From contig OY744465.1 in NCBI GenBank assembly GCA_963556145.1, positions 3,162,001-3,226,000 of the forward strand: a stretch of DNA of 64,000 nucleotides, read 5' to 3'. The DNA is from Hygrocybe punicea (taxonomy: Eukaryota; Basidiomycota; Agaricomycetes; Agaricales; Hygrophoraceae). A program made the translations under genes and the position numbers. The notes below the pieces were generated by a model. That model ran no database searches, was not told the origin of the DNA, and worked only from the letters and a program-made list of their open reading frames with translations. Shown piece after piece: positions 34,798 through 48,018 of this stretch; the stretch's first letter is position 1, and each line of letters opens with the position of its first letter.

Positions 34798-36636
34798 ACC
34801 AACCATATTGGACTCTATCGCATAAAGCCCTTCGTAGGTCTTTTGGACAAAGTTGAAGAACTCGTTTCTGCCTTGCTCTCGAATAGAAATGGCGCCCCTG
34901 TCCGGCTTGCACGCCACCGTCTTCAATAGAGTCCCCTGCGTTTGAAATATTCTGACAAAGTTAAGACAATCATGCATATGATATGACAAGTGAAAATGAA
35001 GGGCACTCACCTTAACTCATCCAAGGTATAGAAACTTGAGACGATATCCCACTTCCAGGACTTGCTTTCCTTGTTGTACAGGGTGTGCACCGTATACACG
35101 ACCTTTCCACCAACTAGAAACACACGCCATTCGCCCATCTTACTCAGTGGTTCGATGTACGTTTGCCCAAACCAACGTGAACCTGGAACCTCACAGTTAT
35201 TGCGCATGTATTCCCAATTTCGCTTGGTGTCGCCAGGTAATAGGACGTGATGACCGGTGTCGCTGTGTGTCCGTTTCAAGACAATATTCGGTGGGAATTG
35301 GTCACCATCGTTTAATAATTTTGCTTGAGGGCGTATCGTATGCGTTACATTCAAAGCGACATGAAGCAAGTTTTGATTTTGTATCCATTTTGAATGGACC
35401 GTGTTCATCTGCTTCGGAGGCGGCCAGATGTGTGCCGTTCGACAGAGTTCGTCCATGCCAGTCATGAAAATCGACACATTTTCCAGTGTCAATCCGTATT
35501 GGTTACCGCTGTCAAGACATCAGTATAATGCAGCGAAAACAGAGCAGAATTAATTAAAGCGATGTCAATCTTACATGTATGACATTCCCATATCCACACC
35601 ACCAAATACACAATCTGCCGATGCGAACTTTTGCCACGTATCGCCTTTGTCTTGATGGCAAAGTATTGCATGAAGGAACTCGGGCCAAAATATGTATTTG
35701 ACATTGAAGCGCCGGGCTCCATCCTCATGATGTAGTCGCATTCCGATATAAACCTGTTTGTTGTGAAATACATTTCAGTATCAACAATCCACAAATTAAA
35801 CAATAGACATTACCCATTCTTGAATACATGCTGAATAGCGACTCTTGTATGACTTGATGATATGGACGTAACCATCAAGATGGGCAATGGTATCGAGTTC
35901 GATGTCGGATATGGTCGTGGTGACGAATGCAAGATCGTTAATGGCTGCGGCTTTGCTCGCGATACGAGTTGTTGGGTCAAGGATAAAAAGGATTTTGAAA
36001 ACACGGCCGTCATTGTTGCTTAATGTGGTTATACGGCGTTCATTGTTGCTTACGGTGGTTGGCGGTTCCGTTTCACAGTCAGATGATGTTTCCATCTCAG
36101 AGTCGGATGATAGCCTTTTGCGTGGAAGGAGATCGAGTTCCGCGGCCGTCGCATTGCGGACACCCTGCGAATTTTCACGTATGTTGCGACCAAGACATAC
36201 CGACTGCGGACAAATTCCAGACGAAACGCATTTGGGATGTTGGTGTGCGGATCCGACATGTCTTTGGCAGGAGTTGCCTTCCTTCTTCCACAAAAGACAT
36301 TTCGTTTTTGGAGAGTCGCATTTTCGACCAGGGCAGATGTGCATGCAAAGTTCATAACCAAGTTCCTTCTTATATGGCATGTTTGTGGACCTAGGCAGGA
36401 TTTCGGATGGGTGGGATGAGGAACAGACACAGATATCATTAATACATCAATACCTTAATGATTGATTACTTTCAGGGTGGTTGATAGCGGGTGGTGACGA
36501 TTCCACAAACCTTCTAATTATAAGACGTCGGAATGATGTCACCTGACAAGAGTGGCAATGATAAAACAACGAACACGTGCCAAACACGTTGATCAGCAAT
36601 GGAATCATTTAAATGTCTTGAAAGAGCAATATCCAC

Positions 36637-36960
36637 CGAACAGATCGGACGTGTTCGGTGTGTTCGGTGGAGATGTTCGGTGGATGTCAACCAATGGTTG
36701 TGACCGGATATACCACACCGAACACATCGAACATGTTCGGTGGAGATGTTCGGTGGATGTGAACCAACGGTTGTGACCGGATATACCACACCGAACACAT
36801 CGAACATGTTCGGTGGAGATGTTCGGTGGATGTCAACCAACGGTTGTGACTGGATATACCACACCGAACACATCGAACATGTTCGATGTGTTCGGTGTAG
36901 TATATCTAGTCGTACATTGACATCCACCAAACATATCCGGTGACCGAACACACCAAACAA
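36637..36960. repeat. 73-bp minisatellite with CGAACATGTTCG palindromes
   Basis: About three to four units. The phrase GTTGTGACCGGATATACC recurs near 36696, 36769 and 36843. Each unit holds a perfect 12-bp palindrome CGAACATGTTCG and several GTTCGGTG words. A related phrase TGTAGTATATCTAGTC appears twice just beyond (36897 and 36970). It lies between the 5' ends of H3 and H4, which face away from each other. Confidence 0.82.
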
Positions 36961-37368
36961 CATGTTTGTTGTAGTATATCTAGTCCTTCTACATCCATCC
37001 AACAAGTCAGACTTGTTGTGCTTTTCCGTCAACGGACCAGTCCGTGAATATTCATCGAACGAATTAACTCGATTTATCGCCTTACCAACTGGAAAATATT
37101 CCATACGCTGCACATGTCGGTTTTCTGCGTGCAATTACTAGCTTTGGACAACTTCTAAGCTCGAGCCACATCAAAAACATAAATAAATAGATCTGTTGTT
37201 TATGCATGCAAAGAAGCCGAACATGAGGTAGAACATGTGGCGATTGATCTGGTCACGTGGTCGTGACATCCGTATTCATAGTCTGGAGCGTTGAGTAATA
37301 AATCCGCCCTTTTCTTTTGCTCTCAAATCGCCTCACACGTCGACCAAAAAACTTTTATTTCATCTACC

Positions 37369-39288
37369 ATGTCCTTGCCAGTCGTCAAAACCTCGACTCC
37401 CACTGTCAATCCCGCCGCCTTCAAGTACTGGCCTGATGCGCCGCCCAAAAAGCTGCAGGAGCTACATCGCATCTTCCAAATCCAGTACATGGTCCCGCCC
37501 AAGATTCCGGCACCCAACAAGGAATCCGGCACCATTCCCGTATTTTCTCGTAATCTCTATGTACTGAAGACACACCCCCACGATGCCACCGCCCGAGGTG
37601 AGTTATGGCGCGAAATCCCCGAACGATACGAGGAACCGCTCCGTCGCTTGATTTATCAAATGGATATGTACATCTACGCGACAGCAGCCATCGCATACAA
37701 CAAGGCACCCAACTACTCGCCGGACTACGTCAAAAATGATAAGGAAGGGACCGATTCACTTCGGGATTACTTCAAGTATACCGACACCGTCATGGACGAA
37801 ATTTGGGCAGAAGTCTTGGTGGCGAAACGGGCAAACGAGGTTACCCGTGACTGGCGAAGCAAGATCTTCGATGATTGGCTCCTGAAAGAATTTTATGTCG
37901 GGAAACATTCTCCATCGGCTTTGATTCAACATGGCGCTGTGAACACCGAGATCAAGCCCGAGGATCTAGGTAAGTATATATGTATTTATGGCCAAATGAA
38001 TTCTCACGTCTGGCATCATAGATTGGGCAAAATACGACGAATCCGTGCCAGCATGGCACAGCGGAACCTTGGCAAATTGGTCATTCGGTGGGCTTCCGGA
38101 CGCCACAAAGCTCGAGATCATCGGTCATGTTATTGCTTGGTGTAAAGGACATAGTGTCCTCGTCGATTCTGATGTGGCGGATGATGATGAAGGTGTGATC
38201 TAGAATTACATGTGTGATTGTGCTAATGATATAATACATTTGCAGAGGAGCCAGTTGCCCAGGGCAAGGGCAAGGGCAAAGCCAAGTCAAAATCGGTCAA
38301 AAAACAGAAGGCATCTTCTGCTGGTTTGTACAAATTTTCAACCATAGTGGTGTATAGATCTATTGAATATTCAGGTGGCACAGACAATTCGTCCGAGAAG
38401 GACAAAAAGAAGCCCAAGCCCAAGCCCAAGTCCAGTAAGTACTTTCATTGTCTGTGATTGTCATACATGCAAACCCTTCATCATGACAGAGCGCACAATC
38501 AAGTCCAAAGCCGAGGACGACGATGAGGGTGAGTTATTGAATTCCGAATATCAAAACGATGATCCAACACATTTATTCATGTATAGACGACATAAAGATG
38601 GAGGAGGACGTAGCCCCGGTAAAGAAGAAGCGGTCTAAGGCCCAAATGCGTACGTTGCTCACCTTGTTATGATTAATGCACTGACATCTCGCAGTCGCTG
38701 TTGAAATTGGGTCGTCGCGCACAACCCGGCAATCGGCATCGGAGAAATTGACAATGGAGATTAAGCCACCCATTGCCCCCGAGCCGGATGTTGTGGCACC
38801 GGAATCCGCGAAGTTGGACATTTTAGGACCAGAGTGGGCGGGGTTGTTGGATGTTGATAATGATATAACCATGGACAATGATGACGGATCTCCCGAACCT
38901 GAAAAGATGTCTCCCAGCGATGGTCACGAGGATGGCGAGATGGCAAAGAGGAGGAAATTGGATGTTTCTTCGGAGCAAGCGGGCATTATCGTAGAGAAGC
39001 TCAACCTGGTGAAGCCACCGAAGAAGTCACCGACTCCGGGTATGTGTTTCAACATCACATGTCTGTATCTATTCCAATTCTGATCTTCTTAACGTCCTAG
39101 GATTCCGTCCCAATACACGTGCATCGTCACGCCACCAATCATCGACCCCTGCGGAGCCCAGCACTTCATCGATGGACGTGGATTGGAGCAACATCGTTCC
39201 ACCCGAAATCCTACTCTCGATTCCTCCGAGCCAAACGAGGCCTTCATCTCCCAAGCCATCGACATCCAAACTTGATCCCGGGCCTTAA
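37369..39288 (+). CDS. H4, multi-exon hypothetical protein with Lys-rich tail
   Basis: ATG at 37369. A 200-residue first exon (MSLPVVKTSTPTVNPAAF..., YWPDAPPKKLQELHRIF, YNKAPNYSPDYVKNDKEG, WRSKIFDDWLLKEFYVG) is followed by six short introns (the first at 37970-38021, others about 45-60 nt). After the second exon (WAKYDESVPAWHSGTLANW, LEIIGHVIAWCKGH) come exons that are mostly Lys/Ser/Asp/Glu-rich (KGKGKAKSKSVKKQK, KDKKKPKPKPKSK), then a Pro/Ser-rich end (SPKPSTSKLDPGP stop, 39286-39288). All checked joins keep the frame. The tail looks like a nuclear localisation and disordered region. I do not recognise the N-terminal domain. Confidence 0.68.
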
Positions 39289-40376
39289 TTTCGGAGGAGT
39301 AAGTCCTTCTTTTGTGGAGTATTCATTATATTTGACTAAAAAGACTGTATCCCAGTCGTTGATTTCTGGAAACTTGGTGACAATCTGTGCCCTCAAATGT
39401 CCTCCTCATACATCGCTACTATTAACATTTGTACAGTTTCTATATATGTATTTCTTTTTGCTCCGTTAAAAATGGTTTGTGTTACTGTCCTATGACCATA
39501 AGAATTGAGCATGATAGTGAGCATAGATACAGCATAAGGCATCAATCTTGTTGACTGAAAATCTGTTTGTCTAAAATATATCCTGGTGAATGCATTACTT
39601 TCAGTTCAGTTGTACAACCACCTACACACTCAACTTGAGAAGGACAACCTGAGATGACTCTCATTCGGGCTAATGAAAATTCAAATTGAATATATGTAAG
39701 AAACCAGAATCACGAACTTTATGGACCTATCAAATGAGGATACAATGATACAAGAGTAACAAAACCCCCTCTTGTAGTGGAAGATATAACTGTCACTCCA
39801 AGGGGAGCTATGACTCTTTGGTACCGGAATAATACAGTATACTTGTGTGGGAATGATACGTACAGCTCCATAAAAATGACAATGTATTTCTGACAAGGAT
39901 GAAGAACAATGATAATTTCCATGAATTACCAAGCAATTGTCAAATATGCACAGTTGTCAAACAGCCTGGTTGTTCAACTTCAATACCTGTTTTGTCTGTT
40001 GAGCAAGCCAGAAATAAATATCACTGAGACTCTGAAGATTAAATCCACAAAATATCTTAAAAGGGGGTACCATTGTTCTTCTCAGTCGGTTTGATCAATG
40101 TCTTGTCAGCCAGACCCCTAATAAGATCGTAAGGCAGCTATTCATGATACAGATGCATTTTTGGCCTGTATCAAGGCATGTCACAGGAACATAGAATGGA
40201 ATAAAAAAAGTAAACACAGATTTCTAAAGATTCAGGCACGCCTTATGGTGTTTTGGGAAAAGCTTACAAATAATATAATGTCATATGATCAATCCCATTG
40301 TGTTAATTGTTATTCATGATCCGAACCACTTGACTAGTTAAATGGGCGGTGTTTCCTCTTACTGTCACAAATCCTC
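39289..40376. other. No recognisable gene between H4 and G6
   Basis: AT-rich. I searched for the TTACGAG hairpin that should start the G6 element and did not find it, so the 5' end of that element is either lost or of an unrecognised type. Confidence 0.4.
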
Positions 40377-43300
40377 ATGAATCCCCACAACATCATCCGT
40401 GTCTGCATTGCATGTTTGACTTATCTATATTTCCTTGCAAATGCAACATTATTTCCACAACTATGCCAAGACAAACTTATGTATATCTCTCCTGAACCAA
40501 TTTCCTGTCCTGTGATATCAACCTTGACCCAAGAATTGGGTGTTTTTCAAAGAAAACTCATGGAACATGAGTTGGCCCCAGATAAGGGCGATGCAACAAT
40601 ATTGATGCAAATAAATGCAACACTATATGTAAATATCATTGGAATAACAAAAGAAACAAAAGATAACTTGACAGTCGATCCATTATTCGTTTGGACTACA
40701 TTTAAAAATAGCGCCTTCAAAATGCGAATACGTTCTATTCAATATGCCAGAACATATTTCTTACCTCCTAAATATCTCTTTGCTTTGTATTGTCTTCTCA
40801 AACCTATCACTGTCCAATGTTGTTCATTGCTCATGCGATCGCTATTGAGACGACATGATTTCAAAACATATTTATTTCATTGTATTACTAGTTCTCTATC
40901 ACATGCAACGTTGCTGTGGACCACACTATGTTTCATAATACGGCATAGCCGTTCAAACATAATTGTGTTCAATTTGAATTTATTCGGACACTTGTTTAAA
41001 TCTTTATATATAAATTTCGTTCATAGATATGACTACATTGGTGGTGGTAAACGAATACCAACATTCAAATTTAGCTTTCTTCAATCTTTTATGCTACCGT
41101 CTAATAATATCAACCATGATTCTGACATATTATTCGAATATGTGGGGCATATTGATGAACAAACAGCCAACACTTTGTATGAAGATAGAAAAACATATGC
41201 ATGTGTTAAAATGCCTTTACATGAACTTCTGCCAAATTTGACAGTGAAGGATATTGGTGAAATAACAACAATACATGGTATATATTTGTCAAAGACATTA
41301 CGAAGATTACATGGACAAGATCTATCTGTGGCATTAATGAGGCATAATTGTTCAGCTTGTGATACTCATGTTTCTATTTTTCATGTGCATGATATTAAAT
41401 CACATAAAGACCTGTGTAAACAGTGGTACAGAAGACAAAAAATGACAGAAACATATGAGTGCGGCAAAGAAGAAACTCAGGCTCAAATGAAAGAAGAATT
41501 GGACAAGTCAGATGAGCAATTATTTCCTCCTCCTCCTCCATCTATTGAATTGAAGGAAACCATAATCAGCAACTGGTGCAGAGATACATCACCTGAATGT
41601 TTCCAAGAAAGTGGGTGTGCTGTATGTGGTCAATTGGTTGCATTGAAAAACATGTCTTTATTGTCAAAGACAAAGGTTAATCTGAAAATATTAACTAGAG
41701 ACAATATGGGAGTCACAAGATGTGAACGATATCATTGTTCTGATCCAATAGAGGATATCAAAGGTCCAGTGCTAGATGACACATGTAAATGGATATGCAA
41801 ACCATGTGTGCTCAGTCTGAATAAAGGCCAAACTCCCAAATATGCTTTGGCGAATGGACTTTGGATGGGAAGAATTCCTGCACAACTTCAAAATCTAACA
41901 TTTGCTGAACAACTTTTGATTGCCCATGTTCGTCACAACAAATGTATTGTTCGTGTCTCCTCTGGGATGCATAAAATGAAAGCAAATGCCATCATGTTTC
42001 AAAACCCAACACCAAAGATATATCAACGGTTGCCTCCAACAATTAAAGAACTTGATGAAGTGCTAGCGTTTATTTTCACTGGTCCTGCCAGACCAACTCC
42101 AGAAGACATGGAGCGAACGCCTTTATTGGTTCGCCGAAGGCGAGTTTCTGCAGCTTTAGAATGGCTGAAATTGAATCACATGGATTACTATGATTTAGAT
42201 ATCTCCTATGAAAATCTAGCACAATATCCAGATCATGGAATTCCTGTTGTGGTTGCATATCGACCAGCAGACACAAATAAGGAACCAGAAGCCACTAGTG
42301 CATTTGACAATGAAGTGGAAGATGGTGTGGAAGATGGGCCTTGTCCCTTTGTTGTTAGTGGAGTAACTGGCGAAAATCTAGATATTACAAGTCCAAAGGC
42401 ATTAATAGCTAGAGCAACAAAGCACTTGATAGATGATCATGGTGGTGTTCTTGCCATAAGCCATGCTAGAAATCCAGAATCATTCTTTAATAATCCTCAG
42501 TTATATCCTATGATGTTCCCCTGCCTATTTCCATATGGCTTGGGTGGTATTAGCAGCATTGACAAGGATGTTTTAAGCATCAGTGATATGATGCACAAAA
42601 GACATCTCCTGATGTACCATGACAAAAGATTTCAAACCGATCCCTATTTTCCATTGATTGCATTCAATCAAGAACAAATCAAGGACAGTACAACTGGAGG
42701 ATATTTGTTGACTAATAAACATAATTTCAACGATATTGCAGATCGCCTGATGAATATCAATACAGCTGTTTTGGATGACCTCTCTAAAAGATTATCTAGA
42801 GGTGATAGAGTCAAACTGGATACATCAGAAGAGAAAGCATGCTATAAACTCATTTCTGATCTGGATCACATAGCTGGTCAGGTCAAATGTTCAATTACTA
42901 ACAAGAAATACATGCAAAATGAGATTTGGTCTCTGATATCCTATATTGGTGCTCCGACTTGGTTTATCACTTTTGCACCTGCAGACATCAATCACCCACT
43001 ATGCTTATATTATGCTAACAACAAAGAAAAGTTTTATCCTAAACTACGTCTACCCCAGGATTGTTACAAACTAATTGCAAACAATCCAGTTGCTGGAGCC
43101 CGCTTTTTTCACTTTACTACTGAAATGTTCATCAAACATATATTAGGAATAAATGAATCTCATCCTGGCCTGTATGGAAACACATCAGGTTATTATGCAA
43201 CGGTAGAGGAACAAGGACGTCTTACCTTGCATCTTCATATGCTGTTGTGGATAAAGGGATGCCTTACACCTCAGGAAATACGTGACAAAATTATGGGTGA

Positions 43301-45849
43301 AAATTCTGACTTTCAGAAAAGATTAGTGGAATATTTGGAAAGTTTGTGTGTAGGACAATTCATGACAGGTTCTAAAGATGAGGTATCACAGAAAATGGAA
43401 CAGACAATGTCGAAACCTGAATATCAACCACCAACATGTGTCATGCCAGATCCACCATCATATAATTGTTCCATGAATTGTCAATATCACAACAAAAGAT
43501 CAACATGGTGGCAAAGGTTTCAAGATGTTGTAGATGATCTTTTATTGCGATTAAATGTACATAACAGGCATGATGGCAAAAAAAAGCCATACTGTCTTAA
43601 TTCGAAAGGTGAATGTAAACGACGATTTCCCCGTGATATCTTTCAACAAACTTTTGTAGAACCTAACACTGGTGCTCTCAACCTCAAGCATGGTGAACCT
43701 TGGATGAACACGGTGACACCTGAAGTTACATATATGCTACGATGCAATTCTGATGTGACCAGCTTATTATCAGGTACTGCTATAAAGGCCATAGTTGCAT
43801 ACATAACAGATTATATTACAAAATTCTCCTTGAAGACCTATAGCATTTTTGAAGTGATAAAAAGTATTTTTGATAAGAATTCCGAAATGATTAGTGGCGA
43901 CCTGAAAAGAAAAGACAAAGTCAGAAAGCTGTTTACACAAATAGTCAATTCACTCACCTCCAAAATGGAAATTGGTGCTCCAATGGCTTCATTATATGTG
44001 CTTGGAAATCCTGATCACTACACCAGTCATAAATTTGTGCCATTCTTTTGGAGATCTTATGTTAAAGAGGTTATCAGTGCATGGTCTGATGAAGAAATTC
44101 CCAATATATGTGAAGACCAAGATAATGCACAAAAGGTTGTTATTGGTAAGAATAATGGCGCATACATTGGACTTTCCAAAGTAAATAATTATATGTTCAG
44201 ACCAGCCTTGTATGATAATGTATCACTGTATGACTGGATACGTCTTGCCACTATGGAACCAAAGAAAAGACGCACCAAAACAAAGACCAAAAGGGCCAGA
44301 AGAGAACCAGTGCAAAACCAAATTTTTGACAATCTAGGCTGTGATGATTTGTCTGACTCTTGCACTGAACCTACTAATGTTGACTATTCCAGTGATGACA
44401 ACTTGTCTGATGTCGTTGATAATGATATACTCATGGAGATAGATGAAATTCCAAAACCTGATAGTTTGAATAGACATGCAGGCACAGAAATAGCTGATAA
44501 AACAAATGAAGTTGATCTTAATAAATTGACAAAATTTGAAAATGATTATACTTTACATTCCAATCATCCACAATATCTTACCCACCATGCCAAAATGAAA
44601 GGGAATGATCCTTTCATAGTTCCTAATTTTATTCCGAACACTTTGCCAAGGGCTGACCATGGTGATCGAGAATATTATTGTTGTACAATGTTAACGTTTT
44701 TCAAGCCATGGAGAAGTGGCAAAGAACTCAAAAGTAAATTACAAACATGGGATAATGCTTTTATAGACCACGAGTTTTCTAAAAAAGAACTAGAGATCAT
44801 GAAATACTTTGGTCTGCGGTATGAATGTTTGGATGCAAGAGATGATTTCTCTGCTAAACGTCAGAAGAATAATACTGCAAATATAAGGTATTCATGGGCG
44901 ACCTCAAACGGTCTTGATGAACTGGATGACATGCACAATGCTGAATTTGCATTTAATGGCGACGACTTCAACAACAATATTGATGAAGACAATAATGACA
45001 CGGAAATACTCCTGAAACTTGGTCAAAAAGGACAAAAAAGGAAAGATCAAATGCTGATAGCTGAAAGAACTTTGAAAAGGTCAGGGTGGCTCGATGATTG
45101 TATTGATGGTACCCCAGATATAGGACCGTTGATACCTATAGAACCACCTGTAGTACAATCAGCAAAATTGTGGAGAACTGCAGTCCTTGCAAAGAAAAAG
45201 GAAATCATCAATGACAGAAATAAAATTTACCAACAAACACAGCAACCATAAATAAATTGGGAAATTTTCAATATAATGATGTCAAGATAGTGGATGCAGC
45301 ATACATCAACCATATGTTTATTCCTGCAAACAGAGCTGATCGTCATCTTATTGATGTAACTATCAATGATTACAAGTTGAACACTGACCAAAAGAGAGCA
45401 TTTCATATCATTGCGAATCACTCTACCTTGATTAACGGTTCTGATAAGCTACGCATGTATCTTGGTGGGATGGCAGGCACAGGGAAATCACAAGTCATCA
45501 AAGCATTGACTAGTTTTTTTGGTAAACACAACGAAAATCATCGATTTGTGGTTCTTGCACCAACCGGTGGTGCTGCTGCCCTTGTAAATGGATCCACATA
45601 TCACTCCATTCTTGGAATTAATCAGGGAGGATCATCTCGTTCCCTTGCACAAGTACGTGCCAATCTTGATGGTGTGGATTACATTTTCATTGATGAGGTG
45701 TCAATGTTATCTTGCAGAGATATGTATAAAATCAGTGCTCAGTGTGCAAAAGCACGTGGTGTTTATGATGAACCCTTTGGTGGCATTAATATGATATTTG
45801 CAGGAGATTTTGGCCAACTTCCACCAGCTATGAGTGGTGCTCCTTTATA
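40377..45849 (+). pseudogene. G6, longest Helitron Rep-helicase gene (cut in the helicase by B2)
   Basis: ATG at 40377, open for 1624 codons. In order: N-terminal region of unknown function; GGGKR segment (residue about 221); PPPPPS linker and Cys-pair domain CAVCGQL (about 414, DUF6570-like); ERTPLLVRRRRV; FPYGLGG (about 718); HKRHLLMYHDKRFQ; Rep HUH motif LHLHMLLW (about 950); CKRRFPRD; two-tyrosine motif YITDYITK (about 1140); acidic linker; LPRADHGDREYYC. Stop TAA at 45249; the helicase continues from about 45251 in another frame, consistent with a 1-nt deletion. It has Walker A GGMAGTGKSQ (about 45460), APTGGAAALVNGSTYHS, Walker B YIFIDEVSML and AGDFGQLPPA, then B2 cuts it at ...SGAPLY. 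It is diverged from G1-G4 and Y. Only one small break precedes B2, so it is the youngest-looking coding copy. Confidence 0.88.
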
Positions 45850-46278
45850 CTTGGGGAAGTGGGCCATCGCAAGCGTGGCATGAACGAGTTCTTCTTGGTT
45901 CTATTCAATCATTTGATGTCCATTATTTATTCTACATAATCTGCAGTTGTAATGTATAACAAGAATAATCATAGTATATGTGAACATTGTTGGAATTTGG
46001 AATCATACATTCTATGTTATCCTGTTCGGTTAGTAACAATGTACTACTTGTCCTCAGTTGGGGCCTTTGTTCAAGGGACTACTAATCTCTTGGACAATAT
46101 TATTTACACTTGTTCTTGCCATAGTTGTATATCAACAGTCATCCAACATTGGAGTGGACTGAATGTCAGTTATACAACAGTTTATCCTGGCATTTACCAC
46201 TACCACTGTTACCATTACTTATCAGTGCTCGGGCAATAAGTAACAATAAGAACTTAAGTGTTTGACATCATGTAATGT

Positions 46279-46747
46279 ATGGCCAGTCAGGGGTACACCC
46301 GCAGTGCTCTGGGGCTGTACTCGGACCCGTACCCGTCACAGGTACGTACCCGAGGCCAAAAGTACGGGTATGGCACGGGTTTTGCAGGGGTACAGGAAGA
46401 AACATGCAAAATACCCCATTTTTACCTGTTTTTGGTGGTTTTTATGGTTATTGTGGACGGAATACTGGTCGGATCCCTTTAGTGTAAAGGAGCACAATGT
46501 TCAGAATACTGTGGGGAGTGTTGAGAGCATTTTTACATATTTTTACAAGCAATGATTCTCATTATATCCCTCAAAAATAGCGAAAAATACCCCAAAAATT
46601 GAGTTTTTGATGTTTCTTCTCCCAAAAAAAATACAGCCCATACCCGCGTGAGTACTGCGGGTATTCTGAGGCTGGACTCGTACCCTTAACCCGTGGTACC
46701 CGTACTCTTAACCCCTGGGGGTATTGCATACCCTTGACCTGCCCTAA
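46279..46747. mobile_element. hAT-like small insertion inside B2
   Basis: Absent from B1 and B3, and flanked by an 8-bp direct repeat TGTAATGT (46271-46278 and 46748-46755; a one-base shift is equally possible). Ends are imperfect inverted repeats: GGCCAGTCAGGGGTA against the reverse complement of the right end, GGGCAGGTCAAGGGTA. Rich in ACCCGTACCC words. Short open frames here are not genes. Confidence 0.7.
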
Positions 46748-46894
46748 TGTAATGTATTTATAACATTCCTATATTTAATGGCCCACTTTCCCACCCTGAA
46801 GATTTCCTTCAATTTTGATGTCCAATATGAATTTACAATGGTGAAAATTTTGAATGTCCCACTTTCCCACCCAATAGTCCTCAATTATATTAAA

Positions 46895-47182
46895 TTACTG
46901 GTTTTGAGCATAAACTGCTAGCACAAGAATTTTATCTTCATATCTTTTAAAACCATCATCTGACATGATACCAATGTGACCATCTTGCTTACATGTTGCT
47001 CCAGTTGTCATACCATCATGATACCAAATTGTGCCATCTTCTGATATGAATTGAGATGTAGAGTGATATCCTCCAACATATACAATACCTCTTAGATACA
47101 AATTTACTGACTTGTCATTTACATTTACAGTTATTTGATGACTGGTAATCATGTTTATGTTGGGATATTCTAATACCAGCAA
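46895..47182 (-). pseudogene. Family-B C-terminal gene fragment in B2
   Basis: Encodes the same 95-residue fragment as 6600-6887: VLEYP, GIVY, YHSTSQF, IWYHDGM, natural stop. Same position relative to the CTTG end. No start codon. Confidence 0.8.
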
Positions 47183-47639
47183 CTCAGGTGTTTTGTATAG
47201 TATATGGTACGGATAATTGAAACATTACATAGTGGACCGAGCCGTGTACGGTGTAAACAAGGCCACCAGAGATTTCTGGTGCTTCAATCAATGGTCAGAT
47301 AAACCAACCCGTCTTTGTGAAGAAATCACATATGCAATGATGCATTGGCATTCACATTGGCCTGTCATGCAACACAAGTTAAATGAATGGTCAGAATGTG
47401 TCACTGACAACAAGAAAGGAACTGTAAAACAGACATGAGAACTGTTGAGACCAGAGGGAATGGGGAACAGCAGGAGTAGTAGGAACACAACACAGTAGAA
47501 TAGCATGTTATGCACTAGCAGATGATGTGTCACAAGTGTAGCATTTAAGATTTCAAAGATAAATTTGGAAATTGATTATATAATATTTAATTTCTATTTA
47601 ATAATTAAATATAAGTAAATATATGAGTCAAAAATGGAA

Positions 47640-48018
47640 GGCCTGACACCCCCAACTTCGCGTTTTCAAGAGAAACAGGGTACAGGGATCTAGATGAGGG
47701 GTGTGGGACGGGGTGACATGGTGAGTGAAAACGGGGGGGGGGGGGGGTGGTTGGGCAGACAGCCGGAATCCGAGGGCCTGAGACCCCCCGACCCCTCGTG
47801 GTCGACGCGAACGAGGTGCGGGGGGTGTGCACTGGTCGGGGGTGATCGAAAACCGTACAGGGTGGGGCGTCCTGGGGGATGAAAAGGGGGGGGAGGGTTG
47901 CCGGTTGAGCAGACAGGCGGAATGCAAGGGCCAGAGAACCCCCGACTTCTCGTTTTCAACAAGAACGAGGTGCGGGGGGTCTAGACTGGCCAGGGATGGT
48001 CGAACATAGGGCTGGGTG
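47640..48018. repeat. Minisatellite remnant in B2, left of the solo LTR
   Basis: About two and a half units of the 150-bp GC-rich repeat seen in B1; the rest (48369-48483) lies on the other side of the LTR. Confidence 0.85.

Larger units (their letters stand above)
33181..36380 (-). pseudogene. H3, Cys-rich protein with ATP-grasp-like domain, disrupted by a hAT-like element
   Basis: ATG at 36380. The N-terminus is Cys-rich (CPGRKCDSPKTKC ... CVSSGICP), possibly zinc-binding. After three introns of about 60 nt the protein reads FWPEFLHAILCHQDKGDTW, YGLTLENVSIFMTGMDEL, VLKRTHSDTGHHVLLP, WFGQTYIEPLSKMGEWRVFL and, after the insertion, CHMDISLIV and YFVNEVER. The Lys/Gly motif, the Q-YI...GEWR motif and the D...NEVER motif occur in the order of an ATP-grasp fold; this assignment is inference. 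The hAT-like element at 33429-34797 separates the last exon. Without it and one target copy the frame is intact (...SNMVG GKPSM...). A functional spliced product seems unlikely unless the element is removed as an intron. Confidence 0.65.

Noticed and set aside
33630..34800. Long open frames (up to 335 codons) rich in Gln, Ala, Ser, Cys or Leu on both strands
   Set aside because: They are by-products of triplet repeats, which stay open in all frames, inside a hAT-like insertion. No start context, splice signals or conserved domain.
46262..46555. Overlapping short frames in three phases
   Set aside because: They coincide with the hAT-like insertion in B2 and vanish in B1 and B3.
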